Shown here one piece after another: positions 8,333 to 17,125 of a stretch of 64,000 nucleotides of DNA. Both the position numbers and the translations under genes were made by a program. Below the pieces are notes generated by a model. That model was not told the origin of the DNA. It searched no databases and saw only the letters and a program-made list of their open reading frames with translations. The stretch comes from Muribaculaceae bacterium (GTDB taxonomy: Bacteria > Bacteroidota > Bacteroidia > Bacteroidales > Muribaculaceae), in the NCBI GenBank assembly GCA_009775225.1, contig VSPE01000009.1:1-64000 (forward strand), given 5' to 3'. The number at the start of each line of letters is the position of its first letter. The stretch's first letter is position 1.

Positions 8333-11161
8333 ATGACTCTCAATCACCGCATTAAAGCAGTGGGAATGGCCGTGGTCGCTTCCGCTGCAATGTCTGTGTC
8401 GTATGCTGTGCCGGCAAAGCCCGGTCTGGTAAGATACGATAACAACGGCGACAGTATCAGTGTCAGGATAGTAGGTGACGAGCATCACCACTATTATCTG
8501 TCGGACGACGGCTTCCTGCTCCTTCCTTCCGACGATATTAAGGCTGAGCTCCGTTACGCCGTGGAACGCGATGGAAAAGCCGTTCCGGGCGAGCTGAAGG
8601 CTCTCGACCGAAACCGACGCTCTCCTCAGGCCAAAGCTCTGCTGGCAAAAACCGACAGCGACAGGCTCCTTGCAACATTCGAAGCCAAGGCGCGTCGTCG
8701 CAATCCTGCTCAGGCCCGACGCGCTCCCTCGCGCGTGGCCGATGAGTCGAAACTATGCGAATTTCCTACAAAGGGTTCGCCACGATGCCTTGCCATTCTC
8801 GTGCAGTATCAGGATGTGAAATTCACTCTCGACAATCCCCGCGAACTTTTCAGCCGCATGCTTAGCGAAGAGGGCTTCAGCGTGGACGGTGCCACCGGCT
8901 CGGTGCTCGACTTCTTTAAGGCAAGCTCGAACGGTCAGTTCACACCGCAGTTCGACGTATACGGCCCCGTGACTCTGCCGCAGCCCATGAGCTACTATGG
9001 CGGCAACGGTACCGGCAGCGACGACCTGCGCCCTTACGAGATGCTCATCCATGCGGCGGGTATGCTCGACAATCAGATTGACTTCAGCGTATATGATACC
9101 GATAACGACGGCGTCATAGACAATGTATATATTTTCTATGCCGGATACGGCGAAGCCGACGGCGGCCCCGCCAACTCCGTGTGGCCCCACTCGTGGAACA
9201 TCCACGACGACCTCGGATACAATATCTACCTCGACGGTAAGCTTCTCAACCACTATGCCACTTCGAACGAGCTTAAATACGGAGGAACCAAGCTCGCCGG
9301 CATCGGTGTGTTCTGCCATGAGTTCAGCCATGTAATGGGTCTCCCCGACCTTTATTCAACTACATATACAAGCGCCTTCACCCCCGGCGAATGGTCGCTC
9401 ATGGACCACGGCAGCTACAACAACGACAGCCACACGCCGCCAACGCACACTGCATACGAGCGCTACTGCCTCGGCTGGATTGAGCCTAAAGAGCTTAGCG
9501 AGGCTGCAAACGTGACTTTGCGCCACATGTCGCTCCCCGGATGCTACGACGATGCCTACATCATCCGCACCGAATCGCCCTCCGAGTACTACGTCCTCGA
9601 GAACCGTCAGCTCCTCGGTTGGGACAGCTATATCCCGGGACACGGCATGCTTGTGTGGCACATCGACTTCCAGCCAGACATTTGGGACCTCAACATCGTC
9701 AATGTTTCAAAGCAGCATGTCGACATTGTAGAGGCCGACAACCAACAGAGCGCATACAGCGTTGCCGGCGACGCCTTCCCCGGCACTGCAAACGTCACCG
9801 CCTTTACCGACGACACCACCCCTTCGATGCGTTCCTGGAGCGGAAACCGTCTCAACGCGCCTATAACTGAAATCAAGGAGCAGAGCGGTATCATATCCTT
9901 TATGTTCAAAGGTGGAGAAGACATCTTCGACAAGGTTGTGGCCGGAGAGGCGTCATCACTGAAAGCCGGAGGCTTCACCGCGTCGTGGAACCGTGTGGGC
10001 AAGTCCACAGGCTATCTCCTGAGTGTGTACACCAAAACGATGAGCGGCACACGCGAGGTGCGTGAGTACGTCGACGGCTACATCATGCGCGAAGTGGGCG
10101 ATACCGACTCTTTCGAAGTTTCTGGCCTCACTCCCGCCACAGAGTATTACTATGTGGTTCAGGCCACCAACGGCCGTTTCTTCTCGGCCGAGTCGAACGA
10201 AGTGGCTGTAAAGACCCTCGACCCGACGCTCGACTATATGAAGGTGAGCGCGCTTCCCGCCTCGTTTATCACCGGCGACTCATTCACCGCCAACTGGGAA
10301 CCGCTTGCCGATGCCGAATATTACACCGTGACTCTCTACAGCCGTCAGCTCGGCGACCCCTTCGAGGTAAAGGCTACATTCACCAGCCAGCTCCTGCCCG
10401 AAGGCTGGGCTATATCGAGTTGCTCCTACGACAGCCGCGCCGCGTATTGCGTTGAAGCGCCCTCACTGCGCCTCGGCTCGCAAGGCTCTTCGCTCACCAC
10501 TGCCAATTATGCCGCAGGCGTGCGCACACTGTCGTTCTGGTATCGCAGCACCGCAGCACCGAACGCCAACCGACTTATCGTCAGTGGCCTTGTTGGCTCC
10601 GATTGGCAGGAACTGCAGGTTATCACAGCTCTGAGCAACGCTGCCGGAGGCACTAACGTGACCCTCGATGCAATACCTGCCGGAGTCACACGCATAAAGA
10701 TTGAGCTCGACCGCGCCGCCGGAACTGGCAACGTCTGTGTCGACAATGTTGTGCTGGGCTACGGCGGCAACTACGAACAGCAGCCCGTGGCCGGACAAAA
10801 GGATATAAACGTAGGCAATGTATCGTCGCACGAGTTCACCGGTCTTGAAGCGGCAAGCAACTACAGCTACACCGTACAGGCTCACAACAGCGACTTCTCT
10901 TCGGCCGTTTCCGACCACATCCCCGTTCTCACAGCCACCTCAGGCATCGACGCCGCCGTGCGTAGCGATTTTGTCGTACGTGCAGTACCCTCGGGTGTTG
11001 AAGTCGTTTCGCCCGTCGATGCCGCCCTCACCGTATATAATGTGACCGGCACTGCCGTACACACGGCACCCGTAGCCGCAGGCACCACCGTAGTCACACT
11101 ACCCGCAGGCATGTATATTGTCCGCGTGGCCGACACCGTGGCGAAAGTCATCGTACGTTAA
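8333..11161 (+). CDS. Secreted M6-family (immune inhibitor A-like) metalloprotease with T9SS tail (942 aa)
   Basis: The start chosen is ATG 8333, giving MTLNHRIKAVGMAVVASAAMSVSYA as signal peptide; the longer frame from 8231 adds a prefix without signal character. The catalytic zinc motif is HEFSHVMGLPD with the first His near residue 329, matching HExxHxxGxxD of the M6 family, followed by a Met-turn-like SLMDHGSY. Upstream 'DTDNDGVIDNVYIFYAGYGEA' type residues fit calcium/metal binding common in this family. After the protease come fibronectin III-like modules, a choice-of-anchor-like domain (about 650-820) and a type A T9SS tail ending GMYIVRVADTVAKVIVR. The role is extracellular or surface proteolysis. 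Its TAA stop overlaps the stop of the convergent ZIP gene by four bases. Confidence 0.88.
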   Translation: MTLNHRIKAVGMAVVASAAMSVSYAVPAKPGLVRYDNNGDSISVRIVGDEHHHYYLSDDGFLLLPSDDIKAELRYAVERDGKAVPGELKALDRNRRSPQAKALLAKTDSDRLLATFEAKARRRNPAQARRAPSRVADESKLCEFPTKGSPRCLAILVQYQDVKFTLDNPRELFSRMLSEEGFSVDGATGSVLDFFKASSNGQFTPQFDVYGPVTLPQPMSYYGGNGTGSDDLRPYEMLIHAAGMLDNQIDFSVYDTDNDGVIDNVYIFYAGYGEADGGPANSVWPHSWNIHDDLGYNIYLDGKLLNHYATSNELKYGGTKLAGIGVFCHEFSHVMGLPDLYSTTYTSAFTPGEWSLMDHGSYNNDSHTPPTHTAYERYCLGWIEPKELSEAANVTLRHMSLPGCYDDAYIIRTESPSEYYVLENRQLLGWDSYIPGHGMLVWHIDFQPDIWDLNIVNVSKQHVDIVEADNQQSAYSVAGDAFPGTANVTAFTDDTTPSMRSWSGNRLNAPITEIKEQSGIISFMFKGGEDIFDKVVAGEASSLKAGGFTASWNRVGKSTGYLLSVYTKTMSGTREVREYVDGYIMREVGDTDSFEVSGLTPATEYYYVVQATNGRFFSAESNEVAVKTLDPTLDYMKVSALPASFITGDSFTANWEPLADAEYYTVTLYSRQLGDPFEVKATFTSQLLPEGWAISSCSYDSRAAYCVEAPSLRLGSQGSSLTTANYAAGVRTLSFWYRSTAAPNANRLIVSGLVGSDWQELQVITALSNAAGGTNVTLDAIPAGVTRIKIELDRAAGTGNVCVDNVVLGYGGNYEQQPVAGQKDINVGNVSSHEFTGLEAASNYSYTVQAHNSDFSSAVSDHIPVLTATSGIDAAVRSDFVVRAVPSGVEVVSPVDAALTVYNVTGTAVHTAPVAAGTTVVTLPAGMYIVRVADTVAKVIVR

Positions 11162-11913
11162 ATACCCGCTTCGATAAACAGCATGGCCACCACGCCCGCT
11201 ACAAGGGCGTAGGTGGCTTGCTTTTGAAACCCGTGCGAATGAGTCTCGGGTATCATCTCGTCGCTGATTACATAGAGCATGGCCCCGCCGGCGGCGGCAA
11301 GCATCACAGGCAGAAGCGCGGCGCAGATGTCGCCGATAAAGTACCCGGCGAACACCCCGGAAACCTCGAGCAGCGCCACTCCCACCGCTATAAGAGCCGT
11401 GTTGAGAAAGCGCACACCCGCCATGAGCAGCGGTGTCACAACTACCATGCCTTCGGGTATGTTCTGTAGCGCTATGGTGAGGGTGATTGCGAGAGCATTG
11501 CCCTGCTCGCCGTTGAACGACACTCCCGTGGCGAGGCCTTCGGGCAATTTGTGGAGGGCGATTGCCATTACGAACAACATTGTACGGTTGAGCGATGTGC
11601 TTCGGGCATGTCGCTCTTCTTCTTTAATACCCGAGAGGTGGTGCAGATGCGGCGTAAAGCGGTCGAGCAAGCCTATCAGGGCCACACCCGCCGCCACTCC
11701 GGCTATTATCTGCCACCATTGGCGCGGAGTGCACATGGCGGTGGCCGGAAGTATAAGGCACACTATTGCCGCCGTGAGCATCATGCCCGCGCAGAAGCCG
11801 AGAAACACATCATTCCATTTGTGTGGTATCCGTCGCACGGCAAGCCCTATAACAGAGCCTGCGAGCGACGACAGGCCGAGACCGGCCGCGCATATTGTGA
11901 GTTCGTGTATCAT
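11158..11913 (-). CDS. ZIP-family metal transporter (251 aa)
   Basis: ATG 11911-11913 begins MIHELTICAAGLGLSS, the first membrane helix; the longer frame only adds untidy sequence from the promoter region. About eight hydrophobic helices are visible. The ZIP signature is in helices 4 and 5: 'ALHKLPEGLATGVSF' and 'ALQNIPEGMVVVTPLL', with the HxxPEG and N-xPEG metal ligands, and a third conserved 'EVSGVFAGYFIGD'. A cytoplasmic His-rich loop (HLHHL) lies between helices 3 and 4. These show an inner-membrane divalent metal permease of the ZupT/GufA kind, importing Zn(II) or related ions. It stands alone; it is convergent with the M6 protease gene and divergent from the thiamin uptake genes. Confidence 0.88.
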   Translation of the reverse strand: MIHELTICAAGLGLSSLAGSVIGLAVRRIPHKWNDVFLGFCAGMMLTAAIVCLILPATAMCTPRQWWQIIAGVAAGVALIGLLDRFTPHLHHLSGIKEEERHARSTSLNRTMLFVMAIALHKLPEGLATGVSFNGEQGNALAITLTIALQNIPEGMVVVTPLLMAGVRFLNTALIAVGVALLEVSGVFAGYFIGDICAALLPVMLAAAGGAMLYVISDEMIPETHSHGFQKQATYALVAGVVAMLFIEAGI

Positions 11914-11996
11914 AAATGTATAACGCGGCTGGAAACCGAAAAGTCTTGCCTTGCAATTTTTTTTGCAGGCAGGCACGTCATTCGGAAATAAAAGCG

Positions 11997-12004
11997 TAAC
12001 TTTG
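11997..12004 (+). promoter_or_regulatory. Candidate -7 box (TAACTTTG) ahead of the TPP riboswitch
   Basis: TAACTTTG matches the Bacteroidetes TAnnTTTG -7 element. Transcription would begin near 12010, about 35 bases before the riboswitch core. No good TTTG -33 element is present at the expected distance (the TTTG at 11962-11965 is 31 bases away), so this is moderate. Confidence 0.45.
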
Positions 12005-12039
12005 TGCCGGAAATAATAATCGTTCCGCACATATTAAAA

Positions 12040-12124
12040 TATTTTAGGGGTGCACATCCTTCGGGGTGGGCTGAGATTATACCCTTTGAACCTGATCCGG
12101 TTAATACCGGCGTAGTGAAAAAAT
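12040..12124 (+). ncRNA. TPP (THI-box) riboswitch
   Basis: The conserved thiamin pyrophosphate aptamer is plain: GGGGTGC 12047-12053, a short variable P3 arm, CTGAGA 12071-12076, ACCC 12081-12084, AACCTGATC 12089-12097, a P4/P5 arm (CCGGTTAATACCGG) and CGTAG 12111-12115. It sits directly before a TonB-dependent receptor and a PnuT-like permease, as expected for thiamin uptake in Bacteroidetes. The closing P1 helix can be drawn between 12041-12045 (ATTTT) and 12120-12124 (AAAAT), ending one base before the ATG at 12126, so ligand binding would hide the translation start region. Control is therefore likely at translation initiation, repressing uptake when TPP is plentiful. Confidence 0.95.
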
Positions 12125-12125
12125 T

Positions 12126-14375
12126 ATGAAGAAACACTTTCTTCGTGCTGCCCTCCTGTCTATGGGAGCGGCAGTGCCTGCGGTCGTTGCGGCACAGTCC
12201 GCATCCGCCGGCGAGGTCGATTCAGATACCCTCGCCATTATGCTCAAGCAAGTAGACGTGCTCGCCAACCGAGCCACAGTCAAGACCCCCGTAGCCTTTA
12301 CCAATGTGCCCAAGCGTGTGCTAACGGCCTACAACGACGGCCGCGACATGACCTACCTCCTGTCCATGACACCTTCGGTTACTGTCAGCTCCGACGCCGG
12401 AGCGGGCACAGGCTACACAGCCATGCGTGTGCGTGGCACCGACCCCTCGCGCATCAACGTTACCGCCAACGGTATTCCTATCAACGACTCTGAAAGCCAC
12501 CAGGTGTTTTGGGTGAATATGCCCGACCTTGCCTCCTCGGTGCGCGACGTGCAGATACAGCGCGGCGCAGGCACTTCGGCCAACGGCGCAGGCGCTTTCG
12601 GCGCGAGTGTGAACATGGTTACCGATGCTCCCTCTGAGGACGCCTATGCCGAAATATCAGGCTCCTACGGCATGTATAACACCAACCGCCAGACTCTGCG
12701 CGTAGGCTCGGGTACCATAGGCGAGCACTGGAGTTTCGACGCCCGCATAAGCCACATGGGCTCCGACGGATACATAGAGCGTGCGTCATCGCAGCTGTGG
12801 AGCTATTTCGGACAGGCTGCCTACTCGTCGTACAACACTTCGCTCCGCTTACTCGCTTTCGGTGGCAAAGAGCGCACATACATGGCATGGGACTACGCTT
12901 CCAAGGAAGACATGGCCAAGTACGGACGCCGCTACAATCCCTGCGGCGAATACACCGATAGCGAAGGAAAGCGCGCCTACTATGCCGACCAGTTCGACAA
13001 CTTCATCCAGCACCATTTGCAGCTTCTCCTCTCGCAGCGTCTCGGCGAAAAGTTCAGTCTGAACGCGGCCCTGCACTATACCGACGACAACGGCTACTAC
13101 GACCAGTACAAGACGCGCCGCACACTTAAGGAGTATGGCCTGAGTCCCTTTGTCGATGCCGACGGACAGACGGTGACGAAATCGGATATCATACGTCTTA
13201 AATACAATGTGAACCACTTCGGGGGAGGGCAGGCCACTCTCAACTATCGCGACGACCGCTGGAATGTGACATTCGGCGTTGCCGCCTCATACTTCGACGG
13301 CAATCACTACGGGCAGGTCAAGTGGGTGCGCAACTACATCGGCGCTATCGACCCGTTGCAGCGCTACTACGACAACACAGGCCGCAAGCTCGATGTAAAC
13401 ACATATATCAGGGCTTCGTACGACATCAGCCGATGCTTCTCCGCCTTCGCCGACATTCAGTACCGTCATATACATTATACTATCGACGGAATGTCGGATA
13501 ACTGGAACTGGAACGTCGGAGCGCTTGCTCCGCTCGATGTAGACCGCCGCTGGAACTTTCTCAACCCCAAGCTGGGCGTAAACTTCACCTCGGGCGACCA
13601 CCGCGCTTTCGTGTCGTGGGCCGTGGCGCAGAAAGAACCCGTGAGAAGCAACTTCACCGACGGCGACCCTATGCACTATCCCGAGGCGGAGCGCCTCGAC
13701 GACTTCGAGGCCGGATACACTTTCAGCCGCGAACTCTTCACCGTGGGTGCCAACCTATATTATATGCTCTACAAAGACCAGCTCGTAGTCACCGGTCAGC
13801 TCTCCGATACAGGCAATCCTCTGAGTGTCAATGTGCCTCATTCTTATCGCGCCGGTGTGGAACTTCAGGGTGCCCTCAGGCCGTGCGACTGGTTCGACTG
13901 GCAGCTCAACTGCACCCTCTCGCGCAACCGTATACGCGACTTCGTGGAGTATATCTATGACGATAACGGCGAGAACCCTATAACCGTAGAGCACGGCGAC
14001 ACTCCGATAGCTTTCTCTCCCGACGTGATACTTGCCAATGCCTTCAATTTCCACTGGCGCGGTCTCGACGCATCGTTGCAGAGCCGTTATACATCGCGCC
14101 AGTACATGGATAACTCGCACTCCGCCGATACTTCGCTCGACGCCTACTTCGTGTCTGATTTGCACCTTGGCTACGCGTTCAGGAATGTTATTGGCATCAA
14201 AGAGTTACGTCTCGGCTTCTCGGTATATAACATCTTTAATGAGAAGTACTTCAATAACGGTTATGCCGGAGCCGGATATTATACCGATGGCGGCAAGGAC
14301 GTCATTTACCGCTATGCCGGATATGCCGCACAGGCTCCCGCGCATGTAATGGGCACTCTCACACTCCGTTTCTGA
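12126..14375 (+). CDS. TonB-dependent outer-membrane receptor, predicted thiamin uptake (749 aa)
   Basis: ATG 12126 starts 11 bases after the riboswitch core. A signal peptide (about residues 1-24, ending VVAAQ) precedes a classic plug domain of about residues 45-165 ('MRVRGTDPSRINVTANGIPIND', 'IQRGAGTSANGAGAFGASVNMVT'), then a 22-strand-type barrel rich in aromatic/polar alternation and a C-terminal Phe (GTLTLRF), the usual outer-membrane barrel end signal. It lacks the N-terminal carboxypeptidase-like domain of SusC proteins, so it is a vitamin/siderophore-class receptor. The TPP riboswitch and the adjoining PnuT-like gene argue that the substrate is thiamin or a thiamin derivative; this matches the Bacteroidetes arrangement described by comparative riboswitch genomics. 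The substrate itself is inference. Confidence 0.9.
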   Translation: MKKHFLRAALLSMGAAVPAVVAAQSASAGEVDSDTLAIMLKQVDVLANRATVKTPVAFTNVPKRVLTAYNDGRDMTYLLSMTPSVTVSSDAGAGTGYTAMRVRGTDPSRINVTANGIPINDSESHQVFWVNMPDLASSVRDVQIQRGAGTSANGAGAFGASVNMVTDAPSEDAYAEISGSYGMYNTNRQTLRVGSGTIGEHWSFDARISHMGSDGYIERASSQLWSYFGQAAYSSYNTSLRLLAFGGKERTYMAWDYASKEDMAKYGRRYNPCGEYTDSEGKRAYYADQFDNFIQHHLQLLLSQRLGEKFSLNAALHYTDDNGYYDQYKTRRTLKEYGLSPFVDADGQTVTKSDIIRLKYNVNHFGGGQATLNYRDDRWNVTFGVAASYFDGNHYGQVKWVRNYIGAIDPLQRYYDNTGRKLDVNTYIRASYDISRCFSAFADIQYRHIHYTIDGMSDNWNWNVGALAPLDVDRRWNFLNPKLGVNFTSGDHRAFVSWAVAQKEPVRSNFTDGDPMHYPEAERLDDFEAGYTFSRELFTVGANLYYMLYKDQLVVTGQLSDTGNPLSVNVPHSYRAGVELQGALRPCDWFDWQLNCTLSRNRIRDFVEYIYDDNGENPITVEHGDTPIAFSPDVILANAFNFHWRGLDASLQSRYTSRQYMDNSHSADTSLDAYFVSDLHLGYAFRNVIGIKELRLGFSVYNIFNEKYFNNGYAGAGYYTDGGKDVIYRYAGYAAQAPAHVMGTLTLRF

Positions 14376-14382
14376 TATTGCC

Positions 14383-14991
14383 ATGACCTTTGACCTTGCT
14401 CTCGAAATAGCCGGCTTCTGCCTCGGCATAGTGTATCTGTGGTGGGAATACCACGCCGACCCGAAGGTGTGGTTCGCCTCGGTGGTGATGCCGGCAGTGT
14501 CGATGTGGATATACTTTTCAAAGGGCCTCTACGCCGACTTCGCCATAAACATCTATTACCTCGCTATCGCCGGCTACGGCTTTGTGGCGTGGACACGCGG
14601 CAGCCGCCCGGGCTCGGGTGTGAACGCCGGCGACGGCGAAAGCAAGGGCAAAGGTCGCCCTATATCGCACACTCCTATGCGTGTGTGGGGCGGAGTCCTC
14701 GCGGCTATGGCGGCGCTTTGGCGGTTTATCTGGTGGGTGCTCGTATCGTTTACCGACTCAACGGTGCCCGTGGCCGACGCTTTCACCACGGCTCTGTCTG
14801 TGGTGGGCCTGTGGATGCTGGCCCGCAAATATGCCGAGCAGTGGCTCGTGTGGTTTGTGGTCGATGCCGTATGCTGTGGCCTGTATCTCTACAAGGGGCT
14901 GCCGTTCTACTGCGTGCTCTACGGCGTCTACACCGTGATTTCGCTCTTCGGTTACCGCAAGTGGCTAAGGCTCATGAAGTCTCAAATGTGA
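14383..14991 (+). CDS. pnuT: PnuC/PnuT-family permease, predicted thiamin transporter (202 aa)
   Basis: Begins seven bases after the receptor stop, so it is co-transcribed and under the same riboswitch. The protein has about seven hydrophobic helices and the PnuC family pattern: an early 'IVYLWWEYHADPKVWFASVV', then 'FSKGLYADFAINIYYLAIAGYGFVAW', and late 'KYAEQWLVWFVVDAVCCGLYLYKGLPFYCVLYG'-type region with the W-x4-V-D and LYxYKG elements (positions roughly 145-185). PnuC members move nicotinamide riboside; PnuT members, linked to THI-boxes, move thiamin by facilitated diffusion with trapping by phosphorylation. No thiamin kinase gene follows here, unlike the three-gene arrangement known in relatives. 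Confidence 0.85.
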   Translation: MTFDLALEIAGFCLGIVYLWWEYHADPKVWFASVVMPAVSMWIYFSKGLYADFAINIYYLAIAGYGFVAWTRGSRPGSGVNAGDGESKGKGRPISHTPMRVWGGVLAAMAALWRFIWWVLVSFTDSTVPVADAFTTALSVVGLWMLARKYAEQWLVWFVVDAVCCGLYLYKGLPFYCVLYGVYTVISLFGYRKWLRLMKSQM

Positions 14992-15006
14992 GAAAATATG
15001 AGATTG

Positions 15007-15038
15007 TTTGCATATTTAGTGAAAAATCATTAATTTTG
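15007..15038 (+). promoter_or_regulatory. Promoter of the SulP transporter gene
   Basis: TTTG 15007-15010 and TAATTTTG 15031-15038 are separated by 20 bases, an essentially perfect Bacteroidetes housekeeping promoter. The leader to ATG 15104 is about 60 bases. Confidence 0.75.
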
Positions 15039-15103
15039 CCGCCGTTTTTTCACGGAGGCAAAATTCCTCCATGTCACATTTCCAAGGTAACTAAAAGGTT
15101 CTT

Positions 15104-16873
15104 ATGTCAATCATGAGCAAAACAGGCAGCGCCGGCGCTGCCGCCAAATCGGTTGCCGGCAAGGCTATCGACTTCCATCCGAAGCTCTTCTCGGCGCTGC
15201 GTCACTACACTCCCGAGCGTCTTAAGGCCGACATCATCGCCGGCATCGTTGTGGGCATCGTGGCCCTTCCGTTGGCTATCGCTTTCGGTATTGCATCGGG
15301 TGTAAGCCCCACAATCGGTCTTATCACAGCCATTATCGGCGGTTTCATGGTGTCGTTCTTCGGCGGTAACTCCGTGCAAATCGGCGGCCCCACAGGCGCT
15401 TTTATCGTAATCGTTTATAACATCATCGCGCAGTTCGGCCTCCACGGCCTCGCCATAGCCACCTTCATGGCTGGCGTACTGCTGGTGCTTATGGGTCTCT
15501 TCCGCCTGGGTACTATCATCAAGTTCATCCCTTATCCCATTGTGGTTGGATTTACCGCAGGTATCGCCCTCACTATATTCTCCACGCAAATCAACGACTT
15601 CTTCGGCCTAGGGCTGCGCGACATCCCCGGCCAGTTCATACCAAAGTGGGGTCTTTACTTCCGCAGCCTCGGCAACATATCGCCCGCTGCGCTTGTAACT
15701 TCGCTGGTGGCACTCCTTATTATAGTGCTCATGCCTAAAATATCCAAGCGACTCCCCGGCGCACTCATCGCTATCATCGTGGTTACGGCCGCTTCCTACT
15801 TTATGGATATGTGTTTCGACTGGTATCACGTGGAAACTATCGGCGACCGCTTCGGCACTATGGCGACCGACATCCCCACGCCTCACGGCTTCACTCTCAG
15901 CATGGCAACCATAAACATGCTCCTTCCCTCGGCGTTTACCATTGCCGTGCTTGGTGCCATTGAATCGCTCCTCTCGGCTACCGTTGCCGACGGTGTTACA
16001 GGTTCGCGCACAAACAGCAACACCGAGCTGATAGGGCAGGGTATTGCCAATATCACAGTGCCTTTCTTTGGCGGCATACCCGTTACAGGCGCTATCGCCC
16101 GTACAATGACCAATATCACCAACGGCGGCCGCACCCCCGTGGCCGGTATCGTGCACGCGCTGGTGCTCCTGCTGATATTCCTCTTCGCCATGCCGCTTAT
16201 CAACTATGTGCCTCTCGCATGCCTTGCTTCGGTACTTATGGTAGTGGCCTATAACATGAGCGGCTGGCGCACTATCGTGGGTATATTCCACGCTCCCAAG
16301 AGCGACATATCGGTGCTTGTGGTGACATTCCTGCTCACAGTGATTTTCGACCTTACCATTGCAATCGAAATGGGTCTGCTCCTTGCAGTGGTGCTCTTCA
16401 TGCGCCGTGTAATGGAGAATACCGAAATAAAGGTGTATTCCGAGCAGCTCGACGTAGCCGAGGGCACCGACCTTGCCAACCATGAGGTGCTTGATGTGGC
16501 CAAAGGCGTGAGCATATACGAAATCGACGGTCCCTTCTTCTTTGGTGTCGCAACCAGGTTCGACGAGCTTATGCGTACCGCCATGCAGACCAAGCCTGTG
16601 GTTCGCATAATCCGTATGCGCAAGGTGTCGTTTATCGACGCCACCGGCATACACAACCTCGAAATCCTCATCAAGTCGTCGCAGAGCGAGGGTATACATG
16701 TGGTGCTCTCAGGCGTAAAACCCAATGTGCGCGCCTCGCTCGAGCACGCCGGTATCGACCGTATGCTTGGCGAAGACCATATCTGCGACCATATCTCCGT
16801 CGCCGTGGTTATGGCAAACCGCATAGCTGCCGCAGCCGACGAGGGTTGCCGCTTTGTGCAGCCTGCAAGCTGA
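15104..16873 (+). CDS. SulP-family inorganic anion transporter with STAS domain (589 aa)
   Basis: Residues of about 35-430 are strongly hydrophobic with 10-14 helices, beginning with the SulP hallmark near 'DIIAGIVVGIVALPLAIAFGIASGV' (positions about 42-66). Other family blocks are 'QIGGPTGAFIVIVYNI' and 'NTELIGQGIANITVPFFGGIPVTGAIART'. The C-terminal 130 residues form a cytoplasmic STAS domain, with 'RKVSFIDATGIHNLEILI' carrying the conserved Asp/Thr-Gly. Members carry sulfate, bicarbonate or dicarboxylates; the substrate cannot be read from sequence and no carbonic anhydrase or sulfate-assimilation gene is adjacent. Its own promoter precedes it and a clear terminator follows, so it is monocistronic. 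Confidence 0.9.
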   Translation: MSIMSKTGSAGAAAKSVAGKAIDFHPKLFSALRHYTPERLKADIIAGIVVGIVALPLAIAFGIASGVSPTIGLITAIIGGFMVSFFGGNSVQIGGPTGAFIVIVYNIIAQFGLHGLAIATFMAGVLLVLMGLFRLGTIIKFIPYPIVVGFTAGIALTIFSTQINDFFGLGLRDIPGQFIPKWGLYFRSLGNISPAALVTSLVALLIIVLMPKISKRLPGALIAIIVVTAASYFMDMCFDWYHVETIGDRFGTMATDIPTPHGFTLSMATINMLLPSAFTIAVLGAIESLLSATVADGVTGSRTNSNTELIGQGIANITVPFFGGIPVTGAIARTMTNITNGGRTPVAGIVHALVLLLIFLFAMPLINYVPLACLASVLMVVAYNMSGWRTIVGIFHAPKSDISVLVVTFLLTVIFDLTIAIEMGLLLAVVLFMRRVMENTEIKVYSEQLDVAEGTDLANHEVLDVAKGVSIYEIDGPFFFGVATRFDELMRTAMQTKPVVRIIRMRKVSFIDATGIHNLEILIKSSQSEGIHVVLSGVKPNVRASLEHAGIDRMLGEDHICDHISVAVVMANRIAAAADEGCRFVQPAS

Positions 16874-16898
16874 CATATTCACACCTCTATATATACTC

Positions 16899-16936
16899 AA
16901 GGTGCGGTACCATTTGTGGATGCCGCACCTTTTTTA
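16899..16936 (+). terminator. Rho-independent terminator after the SulP gene
   Basis: Perfect 9-bp stem AAGGTGCGG (16899-16907) with CCGCACCTT (16923-16931), 15-base loop, followed by a run of T. Confidence 0.85.
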
Positions 16937-16954
16937 GTGAAAAAATGTGATAGT

Positions 16955-16986
16955 GTTGTGTGGTTCACATTTATTTGTTAATTTTG
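16955..16986 (+). promoter_or_regulatory. Promoter of rprXY
   Basis: GTTG 16955-16958 and TAATTTTG 16979-16986 with a 20-base spacer. The leader to ATG 17126 would be about 135 bases, AU-rich, with no recognised structure. Confidence 0.6.
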
Positions 16987-17125
16987 ACGCGAAATGTTAA
17001 TAGAGTACCTTTTTTGCCATGCTGTAAAGAGAACTAAGATGCCTTATTGATTGTTAACATTTCATAGGTTAAACTTAACAACTCAACCTTATGCACTTTT
17101 GCGTCCTCTCCGGCGCTCCACTAAA

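Noticed and set aside
11951..11976. Hairpin TGCCTTGCA / TGCAGGCA upstream of the ZIP gene
   Set aside because: One bulge, T-rich loop rather than T-rich tail; no convincing terminator or riboswitch.
12126..14991. SusC/SusD-type glycan uptake pair
   Set aside because: No SusD follows, no carboxypeptidase-like N-terminal domain, and the TPP riboswitch gives a better explanation.
15608..16699. Long minus-strand frame of 363 codons under the SulP gene
   Set aside because: His/Glu/Cys-rich composition and exact overlap with a clear transporter gene; GC-rich genes here commonly give such shadows. Same for 23779-25365 (plus) under the GH13 gene and 51305-52414 under the dehydrogenase gene.
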